Below, in pieces: positions 53,996 to 62,864 of a stretch of DNA of 64,000 nt. The stretch is taken from NCBI RefSeq assembly GCF_022346995.1, contig NZ_JAKRNM010000004.1, positions 62,001-126,000 of the forward strand, in the 5' to 3' direction. The notes under the pieces are model-generated. The model searched no databases. It saw only the letters and a list, made by a program, of their open reading frames with translations, and was not told the DNA's origin. A program made the position numbers and the translations under genes. The DNA is from Paenibacillus sp. ACRRY (GTDB taxonomy: Bacteria > Bacillota > Bacilli > Paenibacillales > Paenibacillaceae). Each line of letters starts with the position of its first letter. Within the stretch, counting starts at the first letter, position 1.

Positions 53996-55579
53996 ATGTC
54001 TAAAGTGATCCATAAGACGCTTTATCTCATTCTTATTTTATTTATTGGTTTGTTTATTGTTTCGTCTCTATTCGTTCGGGCGCAGTATAATTATGGCCTT
54101 TATGGAGACAATCCGATCCTGGGAACCCAGCAATGGAGCATTTTCCTTCCGGTCATCGTCCTGCTTCTGTTAACGGGTATCGGGCTATACCGTCTCTGCC
54201 TGAGATTGAACAAGTACAGTCCAAAGGTTGTCATCCCGGTGGTTTTGCTATGTTCCATGGCGATTCAGATCGCGATTATCTTTGTGTTTCCAAGAGTACC
54301 GACAGATGACTCTCAGACGGTCGTTTCTCTGGCGATGAGCATGCTCTACGATCAGGATTATTCCTCGTTTGAAACGGGTGGATATCTTCACATGTTCCCG
54401 TTTAACTTTTCCATCGTGCTCTATTTAAAAACACTGCTGTACCTGTTCCCGGATAACTATCTGGTGATCAAGCTGTTTAATATTCTGTTTTCAACGGTAA
54501 CCACCTTCATGATTTATCTTATTTATAAGCAACTGAATCCCAAATCTAAGGAACGTGATTACGGCGTTTTGATTTTTGCAGCGACGTACTTGCCTTCCTT
54601 ATTCTTGAACAACCTGATTTATAACGATGTTATAGCGACGGCATTTCTAACATCCTGTTTATATTTTTTGCTTCGGTTTGTACGCGAGAAATCATGGAAG
54701 GCTATTCTCTGTGCTGCGATTCTTCTCGCCATCGGAAACTACTTCCGCAGTATCGGCGCGATTGTGCTGATTGCCGCTATCTTGTACATCCTGCTGAACA
54801 TGCGGAGTATCAGGTTCAAGAAGGTACTGGGCTCCATCGCCGTACTGGCTATTCTGTTTAATGTCCCAGGTTGGACCCAGAATGCCGTGCTGCAGTCCAC
54901 AGGTACGGTAAAAGAACCGGTCGGCGAGAATTCGGCCCCCGTCTATATGTGGCTGAACATGGGGATTAACCTCGAACGATTCGGATTCTGGGACAATATG
55001 GAGAGCTACCAAATCTATCAGAGACAGGCCAATTACAATAAGGCTGATAGCACTACATTATTTAAGCAGGAGATTGAATCGAAGTTGTCGGAAGCGAGTG
55101 CCAGTGAACTGATTCAGATGTATTACAAAAAGATCATATGGACCTGGACTGAAGGGACGTACCAGATGGATCGATACGGAATCGGCAATGAAAGTGCCTC
55201 AGGCATGGGAAGAGGAAGAGCAGGCGGAATTGCTGGCTCCTATAGTTACACCAATGAGGTAACGGACCTGTTCCAGGGGGATTCAGTCTATCGAACGGGT
55301 GTGCTTTGGGTCGTATATGTGATGAACTTCATGATGTACTGTTTTATTTTTGTTCGGTTGGTCCGGGGAATTCTTCTCAAACGATATGATGAGGTCTCCC
55401 TGATTCTGGTGGTTCTCGGATTTATCGGGTTCTATATCCTGTGGGAGATCAAATCGCGCTATATCTATCCGGTATATCCATTGCTTATCGTGTTGTCCTA
55501 TATGGGATTCAAAGATACGTATGAATTGATGTTCCAAAGAAAACTCGGCTGGGGACGGACATCCCTGGGAAAAAGGTGA
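53996..55579 (+). CDS. glycosyltransferase family 39-like integral membrane protein
   Basis: 527 residues with 11-12 membrane segments. An extracellular loop after the second or third helix carries RVPTDDSQTVVSLAMSMLY, the acidic pair expected of PMT/ArnT-type transferases, and FPFNFSIVLYLKTLLYLFPD follows. Such enzymes move sugars from polyprenyl phosphates to acceptors outside the membrane. ATG at 53996 has AAAAGGAG 7 bases upstream; the frame before it crosses the previous terminator. The lipoprotein gene at 55584 follows after 4 bases. Confidence 0.82.
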   Translation: MSKVIHKTLYLILILFIGLFIVSSLFVRAQYNYGLYGDNPILGTQQWSIFLPVIVLLLLTGIGLYRLCLRLNKYSPKVVIPVVLLCSMAIQIAIIFVFPRVPTDDSQTVVSLAMSMLYDQDYSSFETGGYLHMFPFNFSIVLYLKTLLYLFPDNYLVIKLFNILFSTVTTFMIYLIYKQLNPKSKERDYGVLIFAATYLPSLFLNNLIYNDVIATAFLTSCLYFLLRFVREKSWKAILCAAILLAIGNYFRSIGAIVLIAAILYILLNMRSIRFKKVLGSIAVLAILFNVPGWTQNAVLQSTGTVKEPVGENSAPVYMWLNMGINLERFGFWDNMESYQIYQRQANYNKADSTTLFKQEIESKLSEASASELIQMYYKKIIWTWTEGTYQMDRYGIGNESASGMGRGRAGGIAGSYSYTNEVTDLFQGDSVYRTGVLWVVYVMNFMMYCFIFVRLVRGILLKRYDEVSLILVVLGFIGFYILWEIKSRYIYPVYPLLIVLSYMGFKDTYELMFQRKLGWGRTSLGKR

Positions 55580-55583
55580 TCTT

Positions 55584-56165
55584 ATGCGAAAAAATATGGT
55601 TTTCACATCCGTTCTGATTCTACTGGCAGGCTGTGCTGTTCTGCTTGCTGCCTGTAATGTCATTACAGCCCAAAACATTACGAATACCGGTACTGCGCAA
55701 GGCATGAATGGTGGGGGAATGATGAATGGTGGCCCAGGCATGAACGGAGGAATGCAGAGAGGCGGAGGCATGAATGATCGAACAGGTGGCCCGGATGATA
55801 TGCGTGGTGCAATGAATGCCGATCTTACAGGCAGGATTGTCTCCATAGACGGAGATACCGTTACTCTAGCATTACTTGAGTTTCAGGGCTTCTCTTCACA
55901 GAACTCCAATACTCAGGGTCAGCAAGAAGATGCACCTAGCAGCGGAAGCAGGGGGATGAACGAAACTGGCGTTGAAATGAAAATAAAGCTGAATGCAGAT
56001 GTTAGCATCACTGAAGGTATGGAGATGGGAGGACGCGGTAACACCAGTTCAGACGCCAACGGGGCAATTCAGGTATCTGATCTGAAAGAGGGAGATATCG
56101 TCATGGCATGGTATAAAGAGAATACGGAGACAGTGGAACGGATGACTGTTGTCCAGTCTGAATAA
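55584..56165 (+). CDS. Gly/Met-rich lipoprotein
   Basis: 193 residues. Signal peptide ending in LLAAC (Cys24; LLAGC at 17 is an alternative). Residues about 38-80 are repeats of GMNGG/GMMNGGPG type, very rich in Gly, Met and Asn. A small beta domain with LTGRIVSIDGDTVTLALLEF and LKEGDIVMAWYKENTETVERM (in part), OB-like, completes it. It follows the GT39-like gene within the same operon. Met-rich segments can bind copper(I), but nothing else here supports that. Confidence 0.75.
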   Translation: MRKNMVFTSVLILLAGCAVLLAACNVITAQNITNTGTAQGMNGGGMMNGGPGMNGGMQRGGGMNDRTGGPDDMRGAMNADLTGRIVSIDGDTVTLALLEFQGFSSQNSNTQGQQEDAPSSGSRGMNETGVEMKIKLNADVSITEGMEMGGRGNTSSDANGAIQVSDLKEGDIVMAWYKENTETVERMTVVQSE

Positions 56166-56226
56166 GTGATGAAGACAGTGGCGAAGAGATTTGGTGAGAA
56201 GATTTGAATTTGGTCCAACTTAAAAT

Positions 56227-56271
56227 GAGCACAGGCTATTCCTAAGTAAAAGGGAGAGCCTTGTGCTCTTT
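56227..56271 (+). terminator. terminator of the GT39-lipoprotein operon
   Basis: Stem GAGCACAGGCT/AGCCTTGTGCTC with one bulge, loop of about 19 bases, then TTTTTC. Confidence 0.8.
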
Positions 56272-56290
56272 TTCTTTATGTATGTCAGAT

Positions 56291-56893
56291 CTAATCCAGA
56301 CTCAGATCAAAATCAGGCTCACACATGTAATCGATCGGATAGAGATCATCTCTGGCTGAAATTAGTGCACGAAGGTGAAGATAAACATTGTTGGGTTGTA
56401 CGACCACACCTTCGATACGGTAGGGAGCAAGTTCAGCAACGACGAATACGTCTTCCGCAGCATTGCATCTGAAAATGACGTTAGTCGGGTTACATACTTC
56501 CTCCATGTAGCTGTAAGTCATCACGTGATAATCTCGTTCACGCCATTTGGTTTTAATGACTTTATAGGATTGTGTTGCGACAAGATCAATATAGCGTTCC
56601 AAGGGAAACGTATGTTCAAATTGCGTGATGTACCCTTTTTTATCAACATCAATTGTGAATTCTACATCGTAGCTTACGTGAAATTCTTCCTTATAGGTTC
56701 CCTTCATGATCTTCATGGCATCCAGATGCGATCCAAAATCAGGGTCTTCTATATAGGGGATTGTAATGCGTTCAGGATCAACATGATCGGTAATTTGGCT
56801 TTTGCTTGAGATTCCTTTCATAAACTTCGATGGCTGAAGGTCAATGGACCCAATCATTTTTCCAGCATATGCAGGGCTGCAGGTTATTCGCAT
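56291..56893 (-). CDS. hypothetical protein
   Basis: 200 residues, not recognised. No signal peptide or membrane segment. The middle has strands such as EEFHVSYDVEFTIDVDKKGYI and the end is acidic (YMCEPDFDLSLD). AAAGGAG lies 6 bases before the ATG at 56893; another ATG two codons earlier touches the ribosome site. Single gene with a clean start and terminator, so it is probably real. Confidence 0.65.
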   Translation of the reverse strand: MRITCSPAYAGKMIGSIDLQPSKFMKGISSKSQITDHVDPERITIPYIEDPDFGSHLDAMKIMKGTYKEEFHVSYDVEFTIDVDKKGYITQFEHTFPLERYIDLVATQSYKVIKTKWRERDYHVMTYSYMEEVCNPTNVIFRCNAAEDVFVVAELAPYRIEGVVVQPNNVYLHLRALISARDDLYPIDYMCEPDFDLSLD

Positions 56894-57117
56894 AGTCATC
56901 TCCTTTGTTGTTCTTCAGTAATTAGACGAAAGGCAGAAGAGAAAGTTTCACCAGAATAAGGAAATAGACTTGCGGACAAATTGGATAAAACAGTAGCTGC
57001 GCAGAGCTACATTTAGTTGCGTTCAGGCAACTTATCGATTTCCAAATAAATGAATTAAACATTTTTGATCTTTTATGGTCAGGTTATCGTTAATTGAATT
57101 GAGGGGGTGAGGGAGCG

Positions 57118-57690
57118 TTGGATGATGAAGAGTTGATTCATGAGATTCGCAAAGGCAGCCGGGCTGCAATGGAAGTATTGGTGAAGCGGCATTATCATTC
57201 GATATTTACTTATGTGTACCGTAAAACGGGAGACTATCATACCGCCTATGATCTGACTCAAGAGGTATTCGTAAAAATGATGAAGTCACTCGGCAGTTAC
57301 CGTGATAACGGGAAATTCAGTCACTGGCTGCTGAAAATTGCAGTGAATCATTGCATGGATTATTTTCGCGGTCGCGAATTCAAACAGCAAAATAGGGAAA
57401 GCGAGTTAACGGAAGAGGCGCTCCCTGCCAGTGAGCATCAGAACGTGTGGAACATCTTCTACAAACGGCTTCAGAATGACCAAGTCAGACAGGCAATGTT
57501 ACGTTTGCCTGAGCAGCAGCGGGACGCGGTCATTCTGAATTATTACAACGGACTGAAGATCAGGGAAGTCGCCGAGCTGACGGGAACCAACGAATCGACG
57601 GTGAAATCACGCATACGCTTGGGCATAGCCAAGTTAAAGGAGATTATAGTGGGAGGTGAGCGGGATGAAACGTACCGAAAACCAAAATAA
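57118..57690 (+). CDS. ECF-type RNA polymerase sigma factor
   Basis: 190 residues. Region 2 (MEVLVKRHYHSIFTYVYRKTG, DLTQEVFVKMMKSLGSY) and region 4 (MLRLPEQQRDAVILNYYNGLKIREVAELTGTNESTVKSRIRLGIAKL, in part) are intact. The TTG start follows GAGGGGGTGAGGGAGCG. Its end overlaps the next gene by 26 bases. Downstream are a membrane protein and a two-gene ABC transporter, so the factor probably controls an envelope-stress or antimicrobial response. Confidence 0.92.
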   Translation: MDDEELIHEIRKGSRAAMEVLVKRHYHSIFTYVYRKTGDYHTAYDLTQEVFVKMMKSLGSYRDNGKFSHWLLKIAVNHCMDYFRGREFKQQNRESELTEEALPASEHQNVWNIFYKRLQNDQVRQAMLRLPEQQRDAVILNYYNGLKIREVAELTGTNESTVKSRIRLGIAKLKEIIVGGERDETYRKPK

Positions 57691-58519
57691 AAAGAAGCAC
57701 ACCACCGAATTCGAGATGGAAGAATTCAACGAGATTGCCCCTTATCTGGATCAATATGCGGTTGAATTTCCTTCCGAGATGGAGATTGATCAGACGATCC
57801 GGACACTGGAGGCATATATGCCTGAACAGTTGGACCAAATGAACGAACATTTACAGCCATCACCTGGGAGGTCGTTTACAGAATTGCTCCAGGTTGTTCG
57901 AGGAGAGGTCGCGATTTTTCACAGATCCTACTGGGTAATATGTACGCTGCTCCTGATCATTGGCTTCTGGTTAGGGGGGCACAGCACGATCGATCCCTAT
58001 ATGAGCGGGATTGTTCTGGTACCTGTACCTTTTATTCTGGGGCTGCTCGAAGTGTTTAAAGGCCGGGATCAGGGACTGATGGAAATGGAACTCACCTGCA
58101 AAATAACATCGCAGCAGCTAATGCTCACCCGCTTGATCGTTGTACTCTCAGCAAATATGGCGTTTGTGCTGCTGCTTATGCTAGCCATTTCCGGGGGGAC
58201 AGGTGGTTCCATTTCATGGAGTGCCATGGCTCTCTGGTACGCCCAACTGATGGTTGCTGCAGGAGCTAGTTTGTGGCTGGCCATGCGTGTCCGGGGTGGT
58301 ACAGCCGTTAGCCTTTTTTTAGTCGGATGGTTCGGACTCATCTGGCTAATATTGAGCAATCCAAGATTCATTCGTCTGGTGCAGTCAATTCAAACGCCAG
58401 TGCTTATTGTGCTTGCCATATGCGGAATCCTGCTGTTGATCAGCCAAATACACCAGATGACGCGTAAATATACATCACAAACAGAAAGAGGTTATTCCTT
58501 TGATATTGACCATGGATAA
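57665..58519 (+). CDS. membrane protein, candidate anti-sigma factor or transporter partner
   Basis: 284 residues. About 90 N-terminal residues are soluble and acidic, followed by six membrane segments (about 92-108, 113-133, 155-175, 182-202, 212-232, 245-265). Overlap with the sigma gene and a soluble N-terminus before the membrane fit an anti-sigma role; the six segments also fit an ABC membrane component. No CxxC-type zinc anti-sigma motif. GGAGGTGA lies 5 bases before ATG 57665. It overlaps the ATPase gene by 20 bases. Confidence 0.8.
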   Translation: MKRTENQNKKKHTTEFEMEEFNEIAPYLDQYAVEFPSEMEIDQTIRTLEAYMPEQLDQMNEHLQPSPGRSFTELLQVVRGEVAIFHRSYWVICTLLLIIGFWLGGHSTIDPYMSGIVLVPVPFILGLLEVFKGRDQGLMEMELTCKITSQQLMLTRLIVVLSANMAFVLLLMLAISGGTGGSISWSAMALWYAQLMVAAGASLWLAMRVRGGTAVSLFLVGWFGLIWLILSNPRFIRLVQSIQTPVLIVLAICGILLLISQIHQMTRKYTSQTERGYSFDIDHG

Positions 58520-59375
58520 CGTATCCAAGAAATACAGGAACAAGTGGGCCGTAAAATCATTCTCGCTGGAACTGTCCAGCGGTGGTGTTTACGGTCTGCT
58601 CGGACCGAATGGAGCGGGCAAAACAACGCTGCTTCGCATGCTTGTCGATATCGCCAAGCCGACATCCGGCCAGATTTTGCTGGATGGACAACCGATTGAG
58701 CGGATGGGAGATCGTTATCGAAGTCTACTGGGCTATATGCCGCAGCGATTCGGATTTTATAACCGTTTCACGGCTCATCGATTTCTCATGTACATGTGTT
58801 CGCTCAAAGGGCTGAGTGCGCCTCAGGCTGCTGTTCGCGTGCAGGAGACATTACGGATGGTGGATCTGGAACAGCAGGCCCAGCATAAAATCCGCACGTT
58901 CTCGGGGGGCATGCGGCAGAGACTGGGCATTGCTCAAGCCTTGCTGAATGATCCGCACATTCTGGTTCTCGACGAACCGACGGCTGGTCTGGATCCCAAG
59001 GAGCGTATTCGGTTCCGTAATATTATCGGCGAGCTGGGAAGAGACCGGATTGTTCTGTTATCGACGCATATTATTTCTGACCTGGAGTTCTCGTGTAAGG
59101 AAATGATTCTGATGAATGATGGTCAGCTGATTACTCGGAGCACACCTGAGGAGATCATGAACAGGATGCAGGGCAGTGTGTGGAAGGCAACGTTAACGCA
59201 GCAGCAGCTTGCTGAGCTGACCTCGCATTTTAAGGTAAGTGGTTTGTCCTATCAGTCGGATGGCATCGTAGCCAGAATCTTGGCCAAAGAGCAGCCCGTA
59301 CCGCAAGCTGTACCGGAGACTCCCCGTCTCGAAGACGTATATATGCACTATTTTGACGAGGAGGCGACATCGTGA
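58500..59375 (+). CDS. ABC transporter ATP-binding protein (drug/bacitracin-type export)
   Basis: 291 residues. Walker A GPNGAGKTT (about 34-42), signature FSGGMRQRLG, Walker B ILVLDEPTAGLD and H-loop LLSTHIISD are complete; this is the CcmA/BcrA-like export class. The C-terminal 70 residues form an accessory domain. TTG start with AAAGAGG 8 bases before; an ATG at 58512 is the alternative. Overlaps the permease gene by GTGA. Confidence 0.92.
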   Translation: MILTMDNVSKKYRNKWAVKSFSLELSSGGVYGLLGPNGAGKTTLLRMLVDIAKPTSGQILLDGQPIERMGDRYRSLLGYMPQRFGFYNRFTAHRFLMYMCSLKGLSAPQAAVRVQETLRMVDLEQQAQHKIRTFSGGMRQRLGIAQALLNDPHILVLDEPTAGLDPKERIRFRNIIGELGRDRIVLLSTHIISDLEFSCKEMILMNDGQLITRSTPEEIMNRMQGSVWKATLTQQQLAELTSHFKVSGLSYQSDGIVARILAKEQPVPQAVPETPRLEDVYMHYFDEEATS

Positions 59376-60442
59376 TTAGTTTAACCCAATATGAATTTGC
59401 CAAAATCATTACACGTAAAAGTGTTTATCTCGCACTCATCGGACTATTGATACTACTTGTTTTATATACCTGTTTTGGACATTCCGGACCGTTAAACGGT
59501 ACAGCATATTATAAGCCTTATGAAGGAGCGATTACGGAGGAGAAGGTTCAGACCGCACGGGATCAGATGCAAATCGAGGGTTACAGTGATGAAAAGAACC
59601 AGACTCGATATGGCGTATTTTATGAAATCTCGATGTTCTCGCCGGAATCCACCCAAAACTACACCCGATATGATGACAGCGGGAAAGCCATGGAACGAAC
59701 CGTAACCGTCTCCGAGATTCACTACAATAAGCCATGGGGTTATCTGCTGGAATACATTGATCAATTTGGTGTACTCTTCATGATGATCATCATTCTGCTC
59801 GGACTGGCGCCTGTATTTGCAGAGGAATATGCACGGGGAACCGCAGCATTACTACGCAGCAGCAGACGGGGGAGAAGCCAAGTTGTATCGGCTAAACTGA
59901 TGGCTTCCATGCTTTATGTCGTGCTATGCGTCATATTGTTTACGGGTATCAATCTGTTGATCTACTGGTTAAGGTTTGGAAATTTGGCTGGTGCAGATAC
60001 ACCTCTACAGAGTGTTGGCATGTATTTTCAGGGCTTTTATTATGACTTCTCTCCCTATCACCTATCGGCGCTACAGTATTACGGAGTACAGTTAGTCACT
60101 CACTTGGCAGGAAGTCTGGTCTTTGCTTGTGTTGTGTTATGTATCTCGGCGCTTTGTTCAACGTCATTTGTTGCCATGGTCATTAATGTTGCGATTGTAG
60201 GCGTGCCTTATCTGGCATTCGATGTGCTGAACTTTAACCCGGGATGGGCCAAATGGATTGAGGAGTTTTCATTCAGTACCATGATGCGGGTAACGAGGTT
60301 ATTTCAAACACCGGCTAGTTACTCTGTATTTGGACTGGAGCTGTCCTATTTAAATTTGTATATGATTATCATGGCTGTAGTTACGATTGGCGTTGTATTT
60401 GGGGTGTATCGTACATTCCGTACCCGCGAGGTGTTTTCCTGA
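59372..60442 (+). CDS. ABC transporter permease
   Basis: 356 residues with six membrane segments and an extracellular domain between the first two (about 35-120). FAEEYARGTAALLRSSRRGRSQVVSAKL (in part) is the usual coupling region of ABC-2-type permeases. GTG start overlaps the ATPase stop. It forms the exporter with the ATPase before it; cargo unknown. Confidence 0.88.
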   Translation: MISLTQYEFAKIITRKSVYLALIGLLILLVLYTCFGHSGPLNGTAYYKPYEGAITEEKVQTARDQMQIEGYSDEKNQTRYGVFYEISMFSPESTQNYTRYDDSGKAMERTVTVSEIHYNKPWGYLLEYIDQFGVLFMMIIILLGLAPVFAEEYARGTAALLRSSRRGRSQVVSAKLMASMLYVVLCVILFTGINLLIYWLRFGNLAGADTPLQSVGMYFQGFYYDFSPYHLSALQYYGVQLVTHLAGSLVFACVVLCISALCSTSFVAMVINVAIVGVPYLAFDVLNFNPGWAKWIEEFSFSTMMRVTRLFQTPASYSVFGLELSYLNLYMIIMAVVTIGVVFGVYRTFRTREVFS

Positions 60443-60477
60443 TCGCAGCCTTATAGGGGAGATGAATATTCAATTGG

Positions 60478-60504
60478 GGTCCGCAAACATGCGGGCTTCT
60501 TTTA
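60478..60504 (+). terminator. terminator of the sigma-ABC operon
   Basis: Stem CCGCA/TGCGG extended by GT/GC pairs, then TTCTTTTAT. Confidence 0.6.
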
Positions 60505-60586
60505 TATGAAGGAACAGAATGTGATATTTCCAAACGTTCTTCAATTTTGATACAGTGTTTATATACGTTTCGGAGGTATAAAACAT

Positions 60587-61732
60587 ATGGAACATTCGCT
60601 CCAGGAGCTTATGCGTAACGCGCGAGCGGAAGAGAATACCTTTTTATACATGCTTCATGAGGAAGCACATTTTGATCAATCGTTATTCTGGAGTTATGTG
60701 AATAGCATAATAGAACTGACTCGTCTCACTGCGGACCAACCGCTGAATCGGGAAGTAGCGGGGGCTGTCAGCTTCACCTATTCCAAGATCATGGAGTACC
60801 TACAGTGGCATCACTCGGACTCCGATATCTACGAAATTGAAAATTTTCCTTACGTTTATGCCCATCACATCGTGAGCCTTCTCGGCGAAATAGTTAACGG
60901 TTTTTATCAGGGAATTGTCCTGGATGAATCCCATTTCAATGAGGAGTTTCCGAACCCGGCCTTTGCCGGCTTGGTGGCAAACGAACAACCAGCAATACTG
61001 CAGCTGGGCTATTATAAACAAGAAACGAACGTGCATGCCCTCGGCTTCCGCGAGGAGGATGGGACGTACCGAATTGAGCTTAAAGAAGAAGAGGACAGAG
61101 ACCTGGTTGACTCCAAACTTAGCCGCCGGGAGGTCGAGGGAACCTATCTCTTCCATGCCCCGGATGCCAGCACCGCTCACCAACTATTTCATGAATGGGT
61201 CATGAGTACTTATGCACCCTATCGTTCTGTATGGCCGAGAGGAGAGCATATCATGAATGTGAAAGATAATGTGATCTTGCACCAAGACCTTACTTTTGTC
61301 GGGATCAAAAAGACGTTTTCATGTGTGGATGGAGAGAATTTGAGAGAGATTCCTAAGATGTGGCAGAAGGCATTGGCAGACGGAATTGAAGAGCGTTTAA
61401 TGGCATTAAATAATGGGGCTGTTTCGGGATTGGTTGGCATTTGTGTAGATCAGAGGGATCTGCAGAACGGTCAAATGGAGTACTGGATTGCCACCTCCCA
61501 TGTGGGTGAAGTACCGGAAGGTTTATCATCAATCGAGATCCCTGCGTCGCATTGGGTGGTATTTGAAGCGGAAGGACTGGTACCAGAAGCGATACAGCAA
61601 TTATGGAAGTATATTATGAGCGAGTGGATTGGGAAGGCCCCTTACAAACATGCGGGTATCCCGGAACTCGAAGTATACGGAGGACATGGTGCACCACCCC
61701 AGGTGTGGATACCTGTTAAACCCTTTAGTTGA
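60587..61732 (+). CDS. Imm41-like domain fused to a GyrI-like effector-binding domain
   Basis: 381 residues in two parts. The N-terminal 120 residues are helical (MRNARAEENTFLYMLHEEAHFD, FWSYVNSIIELTRLTADQP, in part) and recall the immunity protein 41 family, a guess. Residues about 220-381 are a GyrI-like/bacterial transcription-activator effector-binding domain (LTFVGIKKTFSCVDGE, GQMEYWIATSHVGEVPEGL, IPASHWVVFEAEG). GGAGGTATAAAACAT precedes the ATG. A SUKH gene and a repeat-protein gene follow closely. Confidence 0.72.
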   Translation: MEHSLQELMRNARAEENTFLYMLHEEAHFDQSLFWSYVNSIIELTRLTADQPLNREVAGAVSFTYSKIMEYLQWHHSDSDIYEIENFPYVYAHHIVSLLGEIVNGFYQGIVLDESHFNEEFPNPAFAGLVANEQPAILQLGYYKQETNVHALGFREEDGTYRIELKEEEDRDLVDSKLSRREVEGTYLFHAPDASTAHQLFHEWVMSTYAPYRSVWPRGEHIMNVKDNVILHQDLTFVGIKKTFSCVDGENLREIPKMWQKALADGIEERLMALNNGAVSGLVGICVDQRDLQNGQMEYWIATSHVGEVPEGLSSIEIPASHWVVFEAEGLVPEAIQQLWKYIMSEWIGKAPYKHAGIPELEVYGGHGAPPQVWIPVKPFS

Positions 61733-61746
61733 TTAGGAGGATGAAT

Positions 61747-62196
61747 ATGTTATCTAGTAAAGTTATTGAGTTTTGCCAAGGCAAGGGGTGGTGGCATGAA
61801 GATGTACCGAAGGAGTATGAGGAAGCACTGCAGAAGCTGAATATTGATCTTCAGTCTGATTTTGCGCAGTTTTATCTGCATGCAGATGATGGCCCGATCT
61901 TCTATAGCAGACATCAGGAGATCTATCAGATCTGCTGGGTCATGGAGAATACCGTGTATTTGGAAGATATGACGGTGGCCCAGCTCACCCTCGGATTGCC
62001 TGAAGCTTACATACCGCTGGATAGCTTTGAAGGGGAGGGAGGATTCTTTTATAATCGGCAAACCGGTGAAGTGGTGCTGGTAGAGCTTGGTGAGTCGATT
62101 GAACTTTTCTTGAACGGGGAGAGCCGCCCCGAGTGGCCTGATTTTAATACATTTCTGGAGTGGTACTTCGAACTGGAGGAGGAGAAGGCGCGATGA
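61747..62196 (+). CDS. SMI1/KNR4 (SUKH) family protein
   Basis: 149 residues. ALQKLNIDLQSDFAQFYLHADDGPIF (in part), followed by ICWVMENTVYLEDMTVAQLTLGLPEAYIPLDSFEGEGGFFYN (in part), fits the SUKH superfamily, common as immunity proteins. ATG at 61747 has AGGAGG 6 bases before; two earlier in-frame starts touch the ribosome site. Overlaps the next gene by ATGA. Confidence 0.8.
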   Translation: MLSSKVIEFCQGKGWWHEDVPKEYEEALQKLNIDLQSDFAQFYLHADDGPIFYSRHQEIYQICWVMENTVYLEDMTVAQLTLGLPEAYIPLDSFEGEGGFFYNRQTGEVVLVELGESIELFLNGESRPEWPDFNTFLEWYFELEEEKAR

Positions 62197-62633
62197 AGGA
62201 ATTGACTTCGGAACACCCCGAACTGGAGAAACAGATTATTGAAACCGTTGAAGCGGGCAATATGCTGGACGAAACGCAGCAGCATGAACAGGCACTAATC
62301 TATTATGATCAGGCATGGGGAATGCTGCCTGAGCCGAAGACCGAATGGGAAATAGCAAGCTGGATTGCATCCTGTCATGCGAATGCACATATGGACTTGG
62401 GACAGTATGCGCTGGCGAAGCCCTGGGCGGAATTATCGCTGCAAACGCGAGGGTCGGATATCAATATGGGGCCGCTCATTGAGCTGGGCACCGTCTGCAT
62501 GAGACTGGAACAGCATGACGAGGCGTATTCTTATCTGCATCAAGCCTATGAGTACGGCAAAGAACGCGCATTTCAAGGCTGCTCAAGCGATGTATTAGAG
62601 TATTACAAGCAAGAACGTGCTAACCGCCAATAG
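62193..62633 (+). CDS. TPR-like repeat protein
   Basis: 146 residues, all helical, with tetratricopeptide-like pairs (EQALIYYDQAWGMLPEP, GQYALAKPWAELSLQTRG, DEAYSYLHQAYEYGKERAF). Such small TPR proteins are frequent beside SUKH genes in immunity clusters. It starts at the ATGA overlap with the SUKH gene, behind GGAGGAGAAGG. No toxin is present in the cluster. Confidence 0.75.
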   Translation: MKELTSEHPELEKQIIETVEAGNMLDETQQHEQALIYYDQAWGMLPEPKTEWEIASWIASCHANAHMDLGQYALAKPWAELSLQTRGSDINMGPLIELGTVCMRLEQHDEAYSYLHQAYEYGKERAFQGCSSDVLEYYKQERANRQ

Positions 62634-62660
62634 AACGGATTCTAAATTTTACAAAAAGAA

Positions 62661-62700
62661 AAGGGTAACCCAAAGTTTGGGTTACCCTTCTTTTATTTTT
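62661..62700 (+). terminator. terminator of the immunity-like cluster
   Basis: A 13-14-bp perfect stem AAGGGTAACCCAAA/TTTGGGTTACCCTT followed by CTTTTATTTTT. Confidence 0.9.
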
Positions 62701-62715
62701 CAAGATCATACTGGA

Positions 62716-62854
62716 ACGGAGGGGGTAGAACGAATCTGAAGAAGCGAAGCGCTCACCTTTATCACCGGATTTCTTCCTTTAATAAAATTCAAGGGAATCG
62801 GGGGATAACAGTGATCGGAAGATTGTTCTACAACTGTAGTGGCATCGTATGATC
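62716..62854 (+). repeat. dispersed structured repeat, copy 3
   Basis: Shares CTGAAGAAGCGAAGCG, TTTATC.CCGGATTTC, GGGGATAACAGTGATCGGAAG (in part) and CTACAACTGTAGTGG with the other copies. The central stem is weaker but kept (TTATCACCGGATT with AATCGGGGGATAA); the terminal hairpin is CTAC/GTAG. It lies between a terminator and a convergent gene's stop, so it is not the leader of a plus-strand gene. Confidence 0.75.
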
Positions 62855-62864
62855 CTTCACTGAC

